This document shows, piece after piece, positions 25,603 through 34,029 of a DNA stretch of 64,000 nucleotides (position 1 is its first letter; every line of letters starts with the position of its first letter). The notes beneath the pieces are model-generated. The model made no database searches and was not told the origin of the DNA. It saw nothing but the letters and a program-made list of their open reading frames with translations. The position numbers were made by a program, and so were the translations under genes. This DNA comes from Prevotellaceae bacterium (GTDB lineage Bacteria > Bacteroidota > Bacteroidia > Bacteroidales > Bacteroidaceae), in NCBI GenBank assembly GCA_019420585.1, contig JAHZGX010000033.1:41984-105983 (forward strand). The letters are read 5' to 3'.

Positions 25603-27141
25603 ATGACAAAAAAGGTAATAGAGATAAGGAACGGCATCACGAGGCATCCGCTCTGGAGGATGGCAGAACCCGTGAACATGGAAATCCTGGAGGGCGAGCA
25701 GATTGCCATTGCGGGAGAGAACGGCGCGGGGAAAAGCCGGCTGGTGGAAATACTGACAGGGCACTACCCGCTCCTGGGGGATGCCATACGGTTTGACTTC
25801 AGCCCAAGTCCGCTGAGGCTGGTGAGCGAGAACATGAAGTACATCGCCTTCAGGGACTCCTATGGCGAGCCGGATGCCGCGTATTACTATCAGCAGCGCT
25901 GGAACCAGCACGACATCGACGAGAGCACGCCCACCGTGGGACAACTGCTGGAGGATGCCTTCTGCAAGGCCAACCGGAACGTGGGATACGGCCTGACGGA
26001 CACGGAGCAGGAGGCACTGAGGATGTCCATGAAGGAGAAGCGCAAGCAGCTGATGAGCCTGTTCCACCTGGATGACCTCAAGGACAGGTACATCATATCG
26101 CTGAGTAGCGGGGAACTGCGCAAGTTCCAACTGGCAAGAGCCTTGGGCAGCGCGCCGCGCATGCTAGTCATGGACAACCCGTTTGTGGGCCTGGATGCCG
26201 GCACCCGGGAGCAACTGAAAGAATTACTCTCCTCGCTGATTGCCGGCTTCGGGCTGCAGGTGATACTGATTGTGAGCCGGGCGGTGGACATTCCCGACTT
26301 TGTCACGCACGTACTGCCCGTTGAGGGATGCAGGCTCCTGCCGAAGACCACGCGCGCCGATTACCTGGCCTATGCAGCGCCCGCTGCCTTGACCGGCCTG
26401 CATCCCGAGGACGGGGAATGGATCATGAACCTGCCGGAACGCGACCTGACCTCGGCGCACTTCTACCCTCAGCAGGGTGGCGAGATACTGAAGTTCGACG
26501 GGGTAAGCATACGTTACGGGAGCCGCACGATACTGAAGGACCTGCGGTGGACGGTGCGTGAAGGCGAGTGGTGGGCACTGAGCGGAGAGAACGGAGCGGG
26601 CAAGAGCACGCTGCTCAGCCTGGTCTGCGCCGACAATCCCCAGGGATATGCCTGTCCCATAGAACTCTTCGGCCACAGGCGAGGCTCGGGGGAAAGTATT
26701 TGGGAAATCAAACGCCACATCGGCTATGTCAGTCCCGAGATGCACCGAGCCTACATGCGTGACATGCCGGCACTGAGCATCGTGGCCAGCGGACTGCATG
26801 ACACCGTGGGGCTGTACACGCGTCCTAGTGCCGGGCAGATGGATGTATGCCGTGGATGGATGCGGGTGCTGGGCATAGAGAGCCTTGCCGACAGGTCGTT
26901 CCTCAAGCTCAGCAGCGGAGAGCAGCGGCTCTGCCTGCTGGCACGCGCCTTTGTGAAAGACCCCGAACTGCTCATCCTGGACGAGCCTCTGCATGGCCTC
27001 GATGAGCCACGGAGGCTGCTGGCAAGGCAGGTCATAGAGACTTTCTGCCGCAGGGCGCACAAGACCATGGTGATGGTCACGCATTATCAGGAGGAACTCC
27101 CCCCGTGCATCACCCATCACCTGCACCTGACAAAACACTGA
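25603..27141 (+). CDS. ModF-like protein with two ABC ATPase domains
   Basis: A 512-residue soluble protein with tandem ABC domains and no membrane segment. Domain 1 has Walker A GENGAGKSRL (about 38-47), signature SLSSGELRKFQLARAL and Walker B MLVMDNPF. Domain 2 has GENGAGKSTL (about 328-337), signature KLSSGEQRLCLLARAF and LLILDEPLHGLDEP. The order and length match ModF/PhrA-type proteins, whose function remains poorly defined (E. coli ModF sits beside molybdate transport genes). The gene follows ruvC by 31 nt. No molybdate genes are nearby, so the name is by structure only. Confidence 0.82.
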   Translation: MTKKVIEIRNGITRHPLWRMAEPVNMEILEGEQIAIAGENGAGKSRLVEILTGHYPLLGDAIRFDFSPSPLRLVSENMKYIAFRDSYGEPDAAYYYQQRWNQHDIDESTPTVGQLLEDAFCKANRNVGYGLTDTEQEALRMSMKEKRKQLMSLFHLDDLKDRYIISLSSGELRKFQLARALGSAPRMLVMDNPFVGLDAGTREQLKELLSSLIAGFGLQVILIVSRAVDIPDFVTHVLPVEGCRLLPKTTRADYLAYAAPAALTGLHPEDGEWIMNLPERDLTSAHFYPQQGGEILKFDGVSIRYGSRTILKDLRWTVREGEWWALSGENGAGKSTLLSLVCADNPQGYACPIELFGHRRGSGESIWEIKRHIGYVSPEMHRAYMRDMPALSIVASGLHDTVGLYTRPSAGQMDVCRGWMRVLGIESLADRSFLKLSSGEQRLCLLARAFVKDPELLILDEPLHGLDEPRRLLARQVIETFCRRAHKTMVMVTHYQEELPPCITHHLHLTKH

Positions 27142-27173
27142 GGAAGAGGAGCGGGAAAAGCCGGGAGTTGGCA

Positions 27174-27305
27174 AAAAGTTCGGTTCATCATTCCGGGAAC
27201 TTCTTCATGATAAGGTGAGAACCTCGTTATGACAAGGCGAGAACTCCTGCATGACAAGGCGGGAACTTCGTCACGACTTGCCGGGAAGTTCGGCATGCCA
27301 GTGTG
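27174..27305. repeat. 22-bp-period array, family C
   Basis: Five clear units start at 27196, 27218, 27240, 27262 and 27284, each exactly 22 bp, with a weaker unit before them at 27174. A typical unit is AGAACTCCTGCATGACAAGG plus CG. Units differ at several positions, so the array is old or under selection for pattern rather than exact sequence. Confidence 0.75.
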
Positions 27306-27393
27306 ACAAGTAAAATATTTTTTCTTGCGATGTTCAGCGGGGAATAGGGCGTTATGATACCTTGTGGAGGGCTATTCGATGTCTTTAACAGGA

Positions 27394-27481
27394 CAATGTG
27401 CCGCATTGACATCCACAATATGCCATATAGTGGATGTCAATATGCCATATTGTGCTCCTCAATATGGCATATTGTCTAAGC
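27394..27481. repeat. 22-bp-period array, family D, with 15-bp palindromes
   Basis: Four units start at 27394, 27416, 27438 and 27460, exactly 22 bp apart. Each holds a 15-bp near-palindrome (CAATGTGCCGCATTG, CAATATGCCATATAG, CAATATGCCATATTG, CAATATGGCATATTG) plus a 7-nt spacer. The first two spacers (ACATCCA and TGGATGT) are reverse complements. Confidence 0.8.
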
Positions 27482-27740
27482 ATTTCCTAACCTGCTGATT
27501 TTCAGTGTGATTTGCAAAGGCCAAGAAAAGTAGCCCGGAAGGAGCATGGAGGCTTCTGCGTGATGTAAAAATTTTTCTGCGCTTCAAGACGTTTGCCGGA
27601 GGAAAGTCTTCGCCTTGCCGATGCCTTGTGCCGAACTGTCTTTCCTGTGTCTCCTTGGCTCGTTGAGGCCATGTACAACTTATCCGGGGGTGCCCTGTCT
27701 GCCGTCTGCTGCCTATCCTCTCAGCCTGCGGGCAAAAGCA

Positions 27741-27778
27741 GCAGAGGTGCCTTCACACCATTGTGAAAGCACCTCTGC
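27741..27778 (-). terminator. Terminator of tatC
   Basis: GCAGAGGTGC pairs with GCACCTCTGC, continued by TTCAC/GTGAA after a one-base mismatch, with a 6-nt loop. On the minus strand TGCTTTTGC follows. It lies 29 nt past the tatC stop. Confidence 0.8.
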
Positions 27779-27807
27779 CGTATGTCTGTGAATATGGCTC
27801 CCCTGCC

Positions 27808-28614
27808 CTACTCCTTGATGACCATGATGGAGAGTTCGTACAGTACATAGAGGGGGACGAACACCAGTGTCAGCGTGAAGGGGTCTCCGCTGGGGGTTAT
27901 CACGGCCGCCAGTATCAGCAGCGTGACAATGGCATGGCGACGGTACTCGCGCAGGAAGGACTTGCGGAGTATGCCGAACTGCGACAGCAGCCAGGCCAGC
28001 AGCGGCATCTCGAACACGATGCCCATCACCAGGATGAGCATGGTGAAGTTGCCGATGTAAGAGGAGAGGTTGATCTGGTTCTCTATGGACGGACTGAGGT
28101 CATACTCCATGAGGAAGCGGAAGGTAAACGGGAACACAAGCAGGTATCCCAGGGCGCAACCCAGATAGAACATGACTGTGCCGCCTATGAAAGCCGGCCT
28201 GAGATGCCGGATCTCGTTCTCAAACAAGGCTGGTTCAATGAACTTCCATATCTCCCAAATGAAGTAGGGAAAGGCGATGACGGCCGCAAATGACACCGAG
28301 GTCTGTATGTGTGTCATGAACTGGCTCGCCACATTGATGTTGATTATCTTGACATGGAAGTTCGGGTCAAAGTGCATGAGCCCGTTGGTGAGGCTCTCTA
28401 TCCACCTGTACACGAAGAACTGGCTCGTGGTGGGCGCAAGCACAAACTCATCAAATATGCGCGGCATGGCTATGAACGTGATTACCATGCATCCCACCAG
28501 CACGCACGCCGACCGGAATATTCCCCACCTGAGCACCTCCAGATGGTCCCAAAAGGACATTCCGGCCTGCTCCTCTTCCTGATTCAGTTCTTCCTTTTCC
28601 GTGTTATCCGCCAT
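27808..28614 (-). CDS. tatC: Twin-arginine translocase subunit TatC
   Basis: Inner-membrane receptor for Tat signal peptides. The 268 residues have the conserved N-terminus SFWDHLEVLRWGIFRS and six predicted membrane segments. The first periplasmic and cytoplasmic loops carry FIWEIWKFIEPALFENE, with the glutamate that binds signal peptides, and the PFTFRF segment also fits. An acidic N-terminus rich in Glu precedes the domain. It follows the TIM-barrel gene by 85 nt on the same strand with a terminator-like hairpin between, so expression may be partly separate from the operon that contains tatA. Confidence 0.96.
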   Translation of the reverse strand: MADNTEKEELNQEEEQAGMSFWDHLEVLRWGIFRSACVLVGCMVITFIAMPRIFDEFVLAPTTSQFFVYRWIESLTNGLMHFDPNFHVKIININVASQFMTHIQTSVSFAAVIAFPYFIWEIWKFIEPALFENEIRHLRPAFIGGTVMFYLGCALGYLLVFPFTFRFLMEYDLSPSIENQINLSSYIGNFTMLILVMGIVFEMPLLAWLLSQFGILRKSFLREYRRHAIVTLLILAAVITPSGDPFTLTLVFVPLYVLYELSIMVIKE

Positions 28615-28638
28615 AAGACTGATTTTTTCACTGAAAAA

Positions 28639-28680
28639 CTATGGGTTGCAAAGAGACCCGTGCCTCCCTGCAGCCCATAG
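28639..28680 (-). terminator. Hairpin between the TIM-barrel gene and tatC
   Basis: CTATGGGCTGCA pairs with TGCAACCCATAG (minus strand, one G-U) and is followed by TTTTTC. It would end or attenuate transcription before tatC. Confidence 0.65.
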
Positions 28681-28699
28681 ACTATTGTTACCTTGTTGA

Positions 28700-29587
28700 T
28701 TACTTGTTGTATGAAGCCTTCACGAACTTTGCGTTCTTGATGTATTCAATGCTCTCCTTCATTCCCTGCATGATGTCGGGAGTGGAAGCGTGCTCCAACT
28801 CGAGCACCCAACCCTTGGCACCGGCCTTGTCGAAGTTGTTAAAGATGGCATCGAAGCCCACCATTCCACTCTGGCCAATCTCAATGTCGTCCTTGATGTG
28901 GAGCAAGGTGAAGCGGCCGGGGTACTTCTTGAAGTAAGCCACAGGGCTCACCTGGCCGCGCACTGCCCAATATACATCCATCTGGAAGAACATGTAGTTG
29001 GGGTCGGTGTGCTGAATCATGTAGTCCTCCATCACCTGTCCTTCAACCTTCTGGAACTCATGGCTGTGGCTGTGGTAGCCCAGTTTCATGCCGGCAGCAG
29101 CCACCTTCTTGCCCACCTGGTTGTAGAAGTCGCAGATGGTCTGCAGGTCTGCCAGGGTCTTGGGAACGGAGCACCAGGGAATTACCATGTACTGCATTCC
29201 TGCACGCTTGTGTGCATCAATGCACTGGTCCCACCACTTTAGTGCCTCGGTGAAGTCCTTGCTCTTCAGTTCGTCGTCGTTCAGGTTGCGTGTCACATGG
29301 CTTGACATCACCTTCAGTCCGGCGGCTTCTATGTCGGCCTTGAACTGCTCGGGCTCCACTCCATAGAGTTTCCCGTCGCCATAACTGGCGGCTTCCACGG
29401 CTGTGTAGCCCATGTCGGCAAGTTGCTTGAGCACCTTCTCGTGGTTCTTGGCATACTTGCCGGGGTCGCCGATAAGTTCACGCACGCTGTACATCTGGAA
29501 ACAAACCTCCTTCTTCTTGGCATTGACCGTCATTCCGCAGGAGATTGCCAGCATGAGCACACATGCTATCGAAAGAATTCTTTTCAT
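28700..29587 (-). CDS. Exported sugar phosphate isomerase/epimerase-like TIM-barrel protein
   Basis: Xylose isomerase-like TIM barrel (AP endonuclease 2 family) of 295 residues with a signal peptide (about 1-23). Visible are EVCFQMYSVRELIGDPG, YTAVEAASYGDGKLYG, MKLGYHSHSHEF (a likely metal-binding His region), FFQMDVYWA and LLHIKDD, ending with ELEHASTPDIMQGMKESI. The family includes epimerases and dehydratases of keto-sugars. In this operon it probably acts on an intermediate made by the Gfo/Idh/MocA dehydrogenase, in the periplasm. Confidence 0.82.
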   Translation of the reverse strand: MKRILSIACVLMLAISCGMTVNAKKKEVCFQMYSVRELIGDPGKYAKNHEKVLKQLADMGYTAVEAASYGDGKLYGVEPEQFKADIEAAGLKVMSSHVTRNLNDDELKSKDFTEALKWWDQCIDAHKRAGMQYMVIPWCSVPKTLADLQTICDFYNQVGKKVAAAGMKLGYHSHSHEFQKVEGQVMEDYMIQHTDPNYMFFQMDVYWAVRGQVSPVAYFKKYPGRFTLLHIKDDIEIGQSGMVGFDAIFNNFDKAGAKGWVLELEHASTPDIMQGMKESIEYIKNAKFVKASYNK

Positions 29588-29629
29588 GACTCTTGTGTTT
29601 AATTTTGGTTAAGCAACGCGGGAAGACCT

Positions 29630-30499
29630 TTATTTGAGCACCTTCACACGTATGTTGCGGTACCATACCTCGTCACCGTGGTCCTGGAAACCGAAGTAGC
29701 CCTTGTGGCCGTCGCCGCCGCAGTTCTTGAGCAACTCATATGCAAGGGGCCAGTTCTTCTGAGAGAACTTGCTGTTCTGGAGCAGGTTGTTCCACTCCTC
29801 GCCCCACATCTTGTAACTCAGAACCTTGACTCCGTTCTGGTAATGCGTCACTTTACCGTTCTTCACAACAATCTTCACCTTGTTCCACTCGCCTGCAGGC
29901 TTTGCATTCTGGGGCTTTGCGGGAATCATGTCATAAAGAGAGGTGCTCTGGCGAATGCCCAGCACGGCACCGAGTTTTGCATCGGGATGACGCTCGTTGT
30001 CAAGAACCTGGCACTCGGGACATGAGATGTAGATGGGCTGATAGTTGAGTTTGGCATCCTTGTTTACGGTGATGGTTCCCTGCAGGGGGCCGGAAGAGAT
30101 GTTGATGTCCTCCTTTTTGGGAGCCTCGATGGTGGCTGTCTCCAGTCCGAGATAGAAGATGCCTGAGTTTCCGCCCTGGCTTATCTTCCATTCCACTTCA
30201 AACTCGAAGTTTTGGAAACGGTGGGTGAAAATGATGTCGCCACCCTCTCCTTCGCCACGGCCATTGAAGTGCAGGGCGCCGTCCTTCAGGTTCCACTTGC
30301 TGGGGATGTGGTCTTTTCCGTAGCCTCTCCAGCCATCAAGGCTTGTTCCATCGAAGAGAACGTAGTATCCGTCCTTGTCTACTTTCAGTGTGCTCAGGTC
30401 TACTTCGGGATTCTGAACCACCACGTACTGCATGTTTTGTGCATTTGCACTAATAGCAGCCACCATGGCGGTGGCTGCTAATAAGTTTCTCATTTTCAT
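29630..30499 (-). CDS. DUF1080 exported protein (3-keto-disaccharide hydrolase family)
   Basis: A 289-residue exported protein with signal peptide (about 1-20, ending ISANAQ) and one DUF1080 jelly-roll domain: YVLFDGTSLDGWRGYG, WNLKDGALHFNGRGEGEGGD, FEFEVEWKISQGGNSGIFYLG and WNKVKIVVKNGKVTHYQNG. The domain is now named 3-keto-disaccharide hydrolase from work on related enzymes. Together with the flanking Gfo/Idh/MocA and TIM-barrel genes it fits a pathway that oxidises a sugar at C3 and then breaks the glycosidic bond. The substrate is not known. Confidence 0.88.
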   Translation of the reverse strand: MKMRNLLAATAMVAAISANAQNMQYVVVQNPEVDLSTLKVDKDGYYVLFDGTSLDGWRGYGKDHIPSKWNLKDGALHFNGRGEGEGGDIIFTHRFQNFEFEVEWKISQGGNSGIFYLGLETATIEAPKKEDINISSGPLQGTITVNKDAKLNYQPIYISCPECQVLDNERHPDAKLGAVLGIRQSTSLYDMIPAKPQNAKPAGEWNKVKIVVKNGKVTHYQNGVKVLSYKMWGEEWNNLLQNSKFSQKNWPLAYELLKNCGGDGHKGYFGFQDHGDEVWYRNIRVKVLK

Positions 30500-30534
30500 T
30501 TGAGAGTAATCCTTCGTTAAATTAAATGTCTTGT

Positions 30535-32052
30535 TCAGTCCTGAGGCATGTCGGGCAGAACGTACCCGTTCTCGTACTTAGGCTTGATGAGTTCAGCAGC
30601 AAACGTACGTGCATCAACGGGCTCGGTGTACTTGTTCTCGAATGTGGGATGCCCATCGTGTATTGAGAAGCCGTTCTTAATCATACTCCTTACACTTGCC
30701 TTCTCGGGGATGTTGGTGAACTGCATCTTCTCACCGTCCCACTCCAGGATTTGGTTCAGGCCCTGCAGACGCACTGCTACTACGCCCATGGCAACCATCT
30801 CATTGAAGGGACCTGCCTCGCTGAAGTCAGAAGCTGTCTTCACACGTGTTTCGGGGTCTTCCTTAATGGCGCGGATCCAGTCTCTCTGGTGGCTTTCCGT
30901 CACGCGGCGGCAAACCTTGGGAGCGTTAGGCACACGACCGCTGAGCAGGTAGGGCTTCTCACCGTAGCAGCCAACAATCAGAGTATCCTTGGTTCCGTAG
31001 AAGATGGCAGCACCGCCACTCACGTTCAGGTTCTTGCCTACGGGCAGGCCATCGGGGCGGAAGGGAATGATGCCACCATCGCTCCATGTCACTTCCACCT
31101 CAGGCATAGCAACCTTGGGACGGTTTGGACGAGCGGGGAAAGTGTACTTCACTGTCTGTGCATTGGGGCAAGACTCTGCCATCAGGGGTGTTGAGGTACC
31201 CTGCACCTTGATGGGATACTTCAGGTCGAGAGCCTTGAACACGGGATGCAGGATGTGGCAAGCCATGTCACCCAGGGCACCTGTGCCGAAATCCCACCAT
31301 CCACGGAAGTTCCAGGGAGTGTAGATGGAGTTGTAGTCACGCTTGGGAGCCGGGCCGAGGAATGCTTCCCAGTTCAGGGTGTCGGGCACGGGCATAACCT
31401 CCTTCGGATGCTCCAGACCCTGAGGCCAGATGGGACGGTCGGTGAATGCATCCACACGAGTCACCTCGCCAATCTCGCCGTTCCAAATCCACTCGCACAC
31501 GAGATTGACACCTTCGCCGCTTGAACCCTGGTTACCCATCTGGGTAGCCACGTTTGCCTTGGCAGCCAACTTGGTCAGCAGACGAGATTCATACACGGTA
31601 CGTGTAAGGGGCTTCTCGCAATATACATGCTTGCCGGCTGCAAGTGCTTCGGCACAGATGATGGCATGAGTGTGGTCTGCGGTACCGCAGATTACGCCAT
31701 CAGCCTGATCCAGCAACTCAGCGTACATCTTCTTGTAGTCGTTGTACACCTTGCAGTTGGGGAAGAGTTTGGTGTACTCGTCTATGACACCCTTGGCGTA
31801 TTTCTGATCTACATCGGCCAGGCCTATGAACTCAATGTCGTCATATACCTCCTTGCCCTTATAGGTCACGCCGTTGATGTCAGCATGGCCACGGCCGCCG
31901 ATACCTACTCCCAGCAATTTAATCTTACCGGTTTTTCCGGCCTTCTTCTTTGTGCTCTTAGCCTTGGCCAACATCTCGGTAGGCGTCATGGCCAGTGCGG
32001 CAGTGGCTGCTGTTCCAGCCTTCAAGAAAGATCTTCTTGACATTTTTTCCAT
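30535..32052 (-). CDS. Tat-exported Gfo/Idh/MocA family oxidoreductase
   Basis: NAD(P)-dependent oxidoreductase of 505 residues with a twin-arginine signal (MSRRSFLKAGTAATAALA, from Met4), so it is folded with cofactor before export. The Rossmann motif is LLGVGIGGRGHADI, the EKP motif is HVYCEKPLTRT (about 143-153), and the C-terminal beta domain follows. Family members oxidise sugar hydroxyls, often at C3. Immediately upstream is tatA and downstream the DUF1080 gene, so the enzyme and its exporter are encoded together. Confidence 0.92.
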   Translation of the reverse strand: MEKMSRRSFLKAGTAATAALAMTPTEMLAKAKSTKKKAGKTGKIKLLGVGIGGRGHADINGVTYKGKEVYDDIEFIGLADVDQKYAKGVIDEYTKLFPNCKVYNDYKKMYAELLDQADGVICGTADHTHAIICAEALAAGKHVYCEKPLTRTVYESRLLTKLAAKANVATQMGNQGSSGEGVNLVCEWIWNGEIGEVTRVDAFTDRPIWPQGLEHPKEVMPVPDTLNWEAFLGPAPKRDYNSIYTPWNFRGWWDFGTGALGDMACHILHPVFKALDLKYPIKVQGTSTPLMAESCPNAQTVKYTFPARPNRPKVAMPEVEVTWSDGGIIPFRPDGLPVGKNLNVSGGAAIFYGTKDTLIVGCYGEKPYLLSGRVPNAPKVCRRVTESHQRDWIRAIKEDPETRVKTASDFSEAGPFNEMVAMGVVAVRLQGLNQILEWDGEKMQFTNIPEKASVRSMIKNGFSIHDGHPTFENKYTEPVDARTFAAELIKPKYENGYVLPDMPQD

Positions 32053-32085
32053 GATTTTGTTTGTTTAGGGGTTATTTAATGTTTG

Positions 32086-32304
32086 TTACTTCTGTTCGTC
32101 CTTCTTTGTGCTGGCCTCCTCCGGGTCTGCGTTAATCTGCTTCTCAATGTCGTTCATGCCGTCTTTGAAACTTCTCACGCCCTTGCCGACTCCACGCATC
32201 AGTTCGGGAATTTTCTTTCCACCGAACAACAGGAGCACCACAAAAGCGATGATAACGATTTCACCCGTGCCCAGATTGCCTATGAACATCAAATTGCTTG
32301 TCAT
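32086..32304 (-). CDS. tatA: Sec-independent translocase subunit TatA
   Basis: Pore-forming component of the Tat system, 72 residues. It has a short N-terminal membrane helix (about 12-30, GEIVIIAFVVLLLF), the hinge FGGKKIPEL and an amphipathic helix (GKGVRSFKDGMNDI), followed by a charged tail. It lies 33 nt upstream of the Tat-signal oxidoreductase. No tatB-like gene is seen, as is usual in Bacteroidetes. Confidence 0.95.
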   Translation of the reverse strand: MTSNLMFIGNLGTGEIVIIAFVVLLLFGGKKIPELMRGVGKGVRSFKDGMNDIEKQINADPEEASTKKDEQK

Positions 32305-32370
32305 AACTCGTCTGTTTCTAAATTCTTATTTTTAATGTTGTTTCCTTATTATCGTGCCCCTCCGCACAGG

Positions 32371-33444
32371 TCAGTGGTTCAGCAAGCCGTAGCCGTTGGT
32401 CATGTGTGCCCTGCGGTAATGTATCTGCTCCAGTTCTTCTGCAGTTCCCTTGGACGGCAGGTCGTTCCTTCGTGCGTCTTCCAGCATGCGCCATGCAAAA
32501 TCCGAGGCTATGGCTGCATCCACAAATCTGGGGAGCCCTTCAGGTCGCTTGCCTGTCAGGATGGCCTCGCCCATTAACTGGCACAGGCGGTCGATGTTCT
32601 TGTCTCCGTAAGGGCGTTCCACTACTTCGGTCACATTCACGCCATGCTTTTCCACCACTGCCGTATTGAAGTCATGGTGCATGCGCACAAAGCCCTTTGT
32701 GCCTATCAATTCCGTATAGGAGTTATGCGTTTGGTCCTTGGACAATTGTCCATACACAAATCCTTGGGTGATGTCATACACCACACCGTTCTGGAATGTG
32801 CCGTGGCATTGCAGCCACCAAGGGTCTTTATAGTCCCACATTCTTACTGCCTGTGCATGTCCAGTCTTGTATTCCGAATCGGCATACCAGCGGCAGATGT
32901 CCACATAATGCATTCCGCAGTCATGGAAAGAGGGACCCTCAAATTCATGTCCCTCGCCGGGAGAGAGCCCCGGTGTCATGTGACAGATGCGTATTATGGC
33001 CAGGTCGCCTATTTCACCCGATTTCACGAAGTCTTTCATCTCCTTGGTGTACCATGCGTTGCGCAGATAAAGGTTCACCGTGCACTCACGGTCGGAGCGT
33101 CTTTCCATTTCCACCACCTTCCACTCATTCTCCCGCTTGTAGGCCAAGGGCTTTTCGCATATCACGTGTTTGCCGCACTTGAGGCTGCGCTCAATTCGGC
33201 TTGCCCTAGAATCTGCCAAAGCGAACAATCCCACACAATCAATGTCGGGATTCAGAAAAATGTCGTCCTCGTTGGTGGTAAACGTTGCATTGGGAGCCAA
33301 TTCGGCTGCCGAGGCTGCACGTTCAGGGTTGATATCGCAGATGTATTTCACATCCCAAAGGTCACTTGCGGTAAGTTCCTTGACATGCTTACGCCCCATC
33401 CGCCCAAATCCAAGTATACCTATCGATATACGGTTCATTTTCAT
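32371..33444 (-). CDS. Gfo/Idh/MocA family oxidoreductase (cytoplasmic)
   Basis: A second Gfo/Idh/MocA enzyme, 357 residues, with no signal peptide. The NAD motif is IGILGFGRMGRKHV (7-20), CEKPLAYKRENEW carries the EKP lysine, and the C-terminal domain has GPSFHDCGMHYVDICRWYADSEY with the catalytic His region. It heads the operon that continues through tatA and the exported enzymes; Met3 (33438) is an equal start candidate. Being cytoplasmic, it may act on the imported product of the exported pathway; that is inference. Confidence 0.9.
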   Translation of the reverse strand: MKMNRISIGILGFGRMGRKHVKELTASDLWDVKYICDINPERAASAAELAPNATFTTNEDDIFLNPDIDCVGLFALADSRASRIERSLKCGKHVICEKPLAYKRENEWKVVEMERRSDRECTVNLYLRNAWYTKEMKDFVKSGEIGDLAIIRICHMTPGLSPGEGHEFEGPSFHDCGMHYVDICRWYADSEYKTGHAQAVRMWDYKDPWWLQCHGTFQNGVVYDITQGFVYGQLSKDQTHNSYTELIGTKGFVRMHHDFNTAVVEKHGVNVTEVVERPYGDKNIDRLCQLMGEAILTGKRPEGLPRFVDAAIASDFAWRMLEDARRNDLPSKGTAEELEQIHYRRAHMTNGYGLLNH

Positions 33445-33646
33445 CTCAGTCTATATTCCACAAGGGCGCATCCTGCACCTTTTTTCCTCTTTCACAGCAT
33501 AAAGTTACGAAACATTTTCCATCGGACAATGCATTATCTCCCCTTTTTCTTCTTTTTTAACATCATTTGCGTGATTCGCATTCCACAGGGCATAATCCGG
33601 TTCACCAGATAGTCTAGGGGGTGGCTATATATAGTGAAAATAAAGT

Positions 33647-33664
33647 GTGCTTAATATTAAGCAC
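33647..33664. repeat. 18-bp perfect palindrome, copy 2 of the dispersed element
   Basis: GTGCTTAATATTAAGCAC is perfectly palindromic. Flanks match copy 1 at 17658 (GTGTGCTTAATATTAAG then ACGGTTT then AAGTAG). Confidence 0.75.
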
Positions 33665-33792
33665 GGTTTGAAAGTAGTATCTAATGAAGTTTTCAAGAAG
33701 TGGGTGTTTTACCCGTCCCCCCCCCCCACGCGGACACGCTTCCAAGTAGGCAACAGCCCTCCTCCTTGTCCCGAAGCGGCTTTGCCTCCTCG

Positions 33793-33878
33793 CAAGTGAC
33801 TTGTTTACATTTGCAAGTGACTTGATTTCGTTTGCAAATGACTTGGTTGCTACCCTTGAATGACTTGATAATTGAAAT
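33793..33878. repeat. 22-bp-period array, family A copy 2
   Basis: Four units start at 33793, 33814, 33835 and 33857 (spacings 21, 21, 22). Cores are CAAGTGACTTG twice, CAAATGACTTG, then TGAATGACTTG. The third unit's spacer GTTGCTACCC matches copy 1. Confidence 0.78.
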
Positions 33879-33988
33879 ACATTCCGTGAAAGTTCATGGG
33901 TACGTCATGCGCAGGAAGTTTGTAAAGTTGGCAGTTCTCTTTCTTCGTGCTGAAATGCGTGTGACTGCTCTCTCTGTTATAAAAAGAA

Positions 33989-34029
33989 AGTGTGGTTCCC
34001 AACGAAGCAATTCGTTTAGGAACCACACT
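33989..34029 (-). terminator. Terminator of the TPR protein gene
   Basis: AGTGTGGTTCC pairs with GGAACCACACT (11 bp); inside, AACGAA pairs with TTCGTT. TTTCTTTTTAT follows on the minus strand. Confidence 0.88.

Larger units (their letters stand above)
27142..27807. other. Repeat-bearing intergenic region between convergent genes
   Basis: About 665 nt between two stop codons. It contains 22-bp-period arrays of families C and D and the tatC terminator; the rest (about 27482-27740) shows no gene or RNA that I recognise. Confidence 0.7.
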
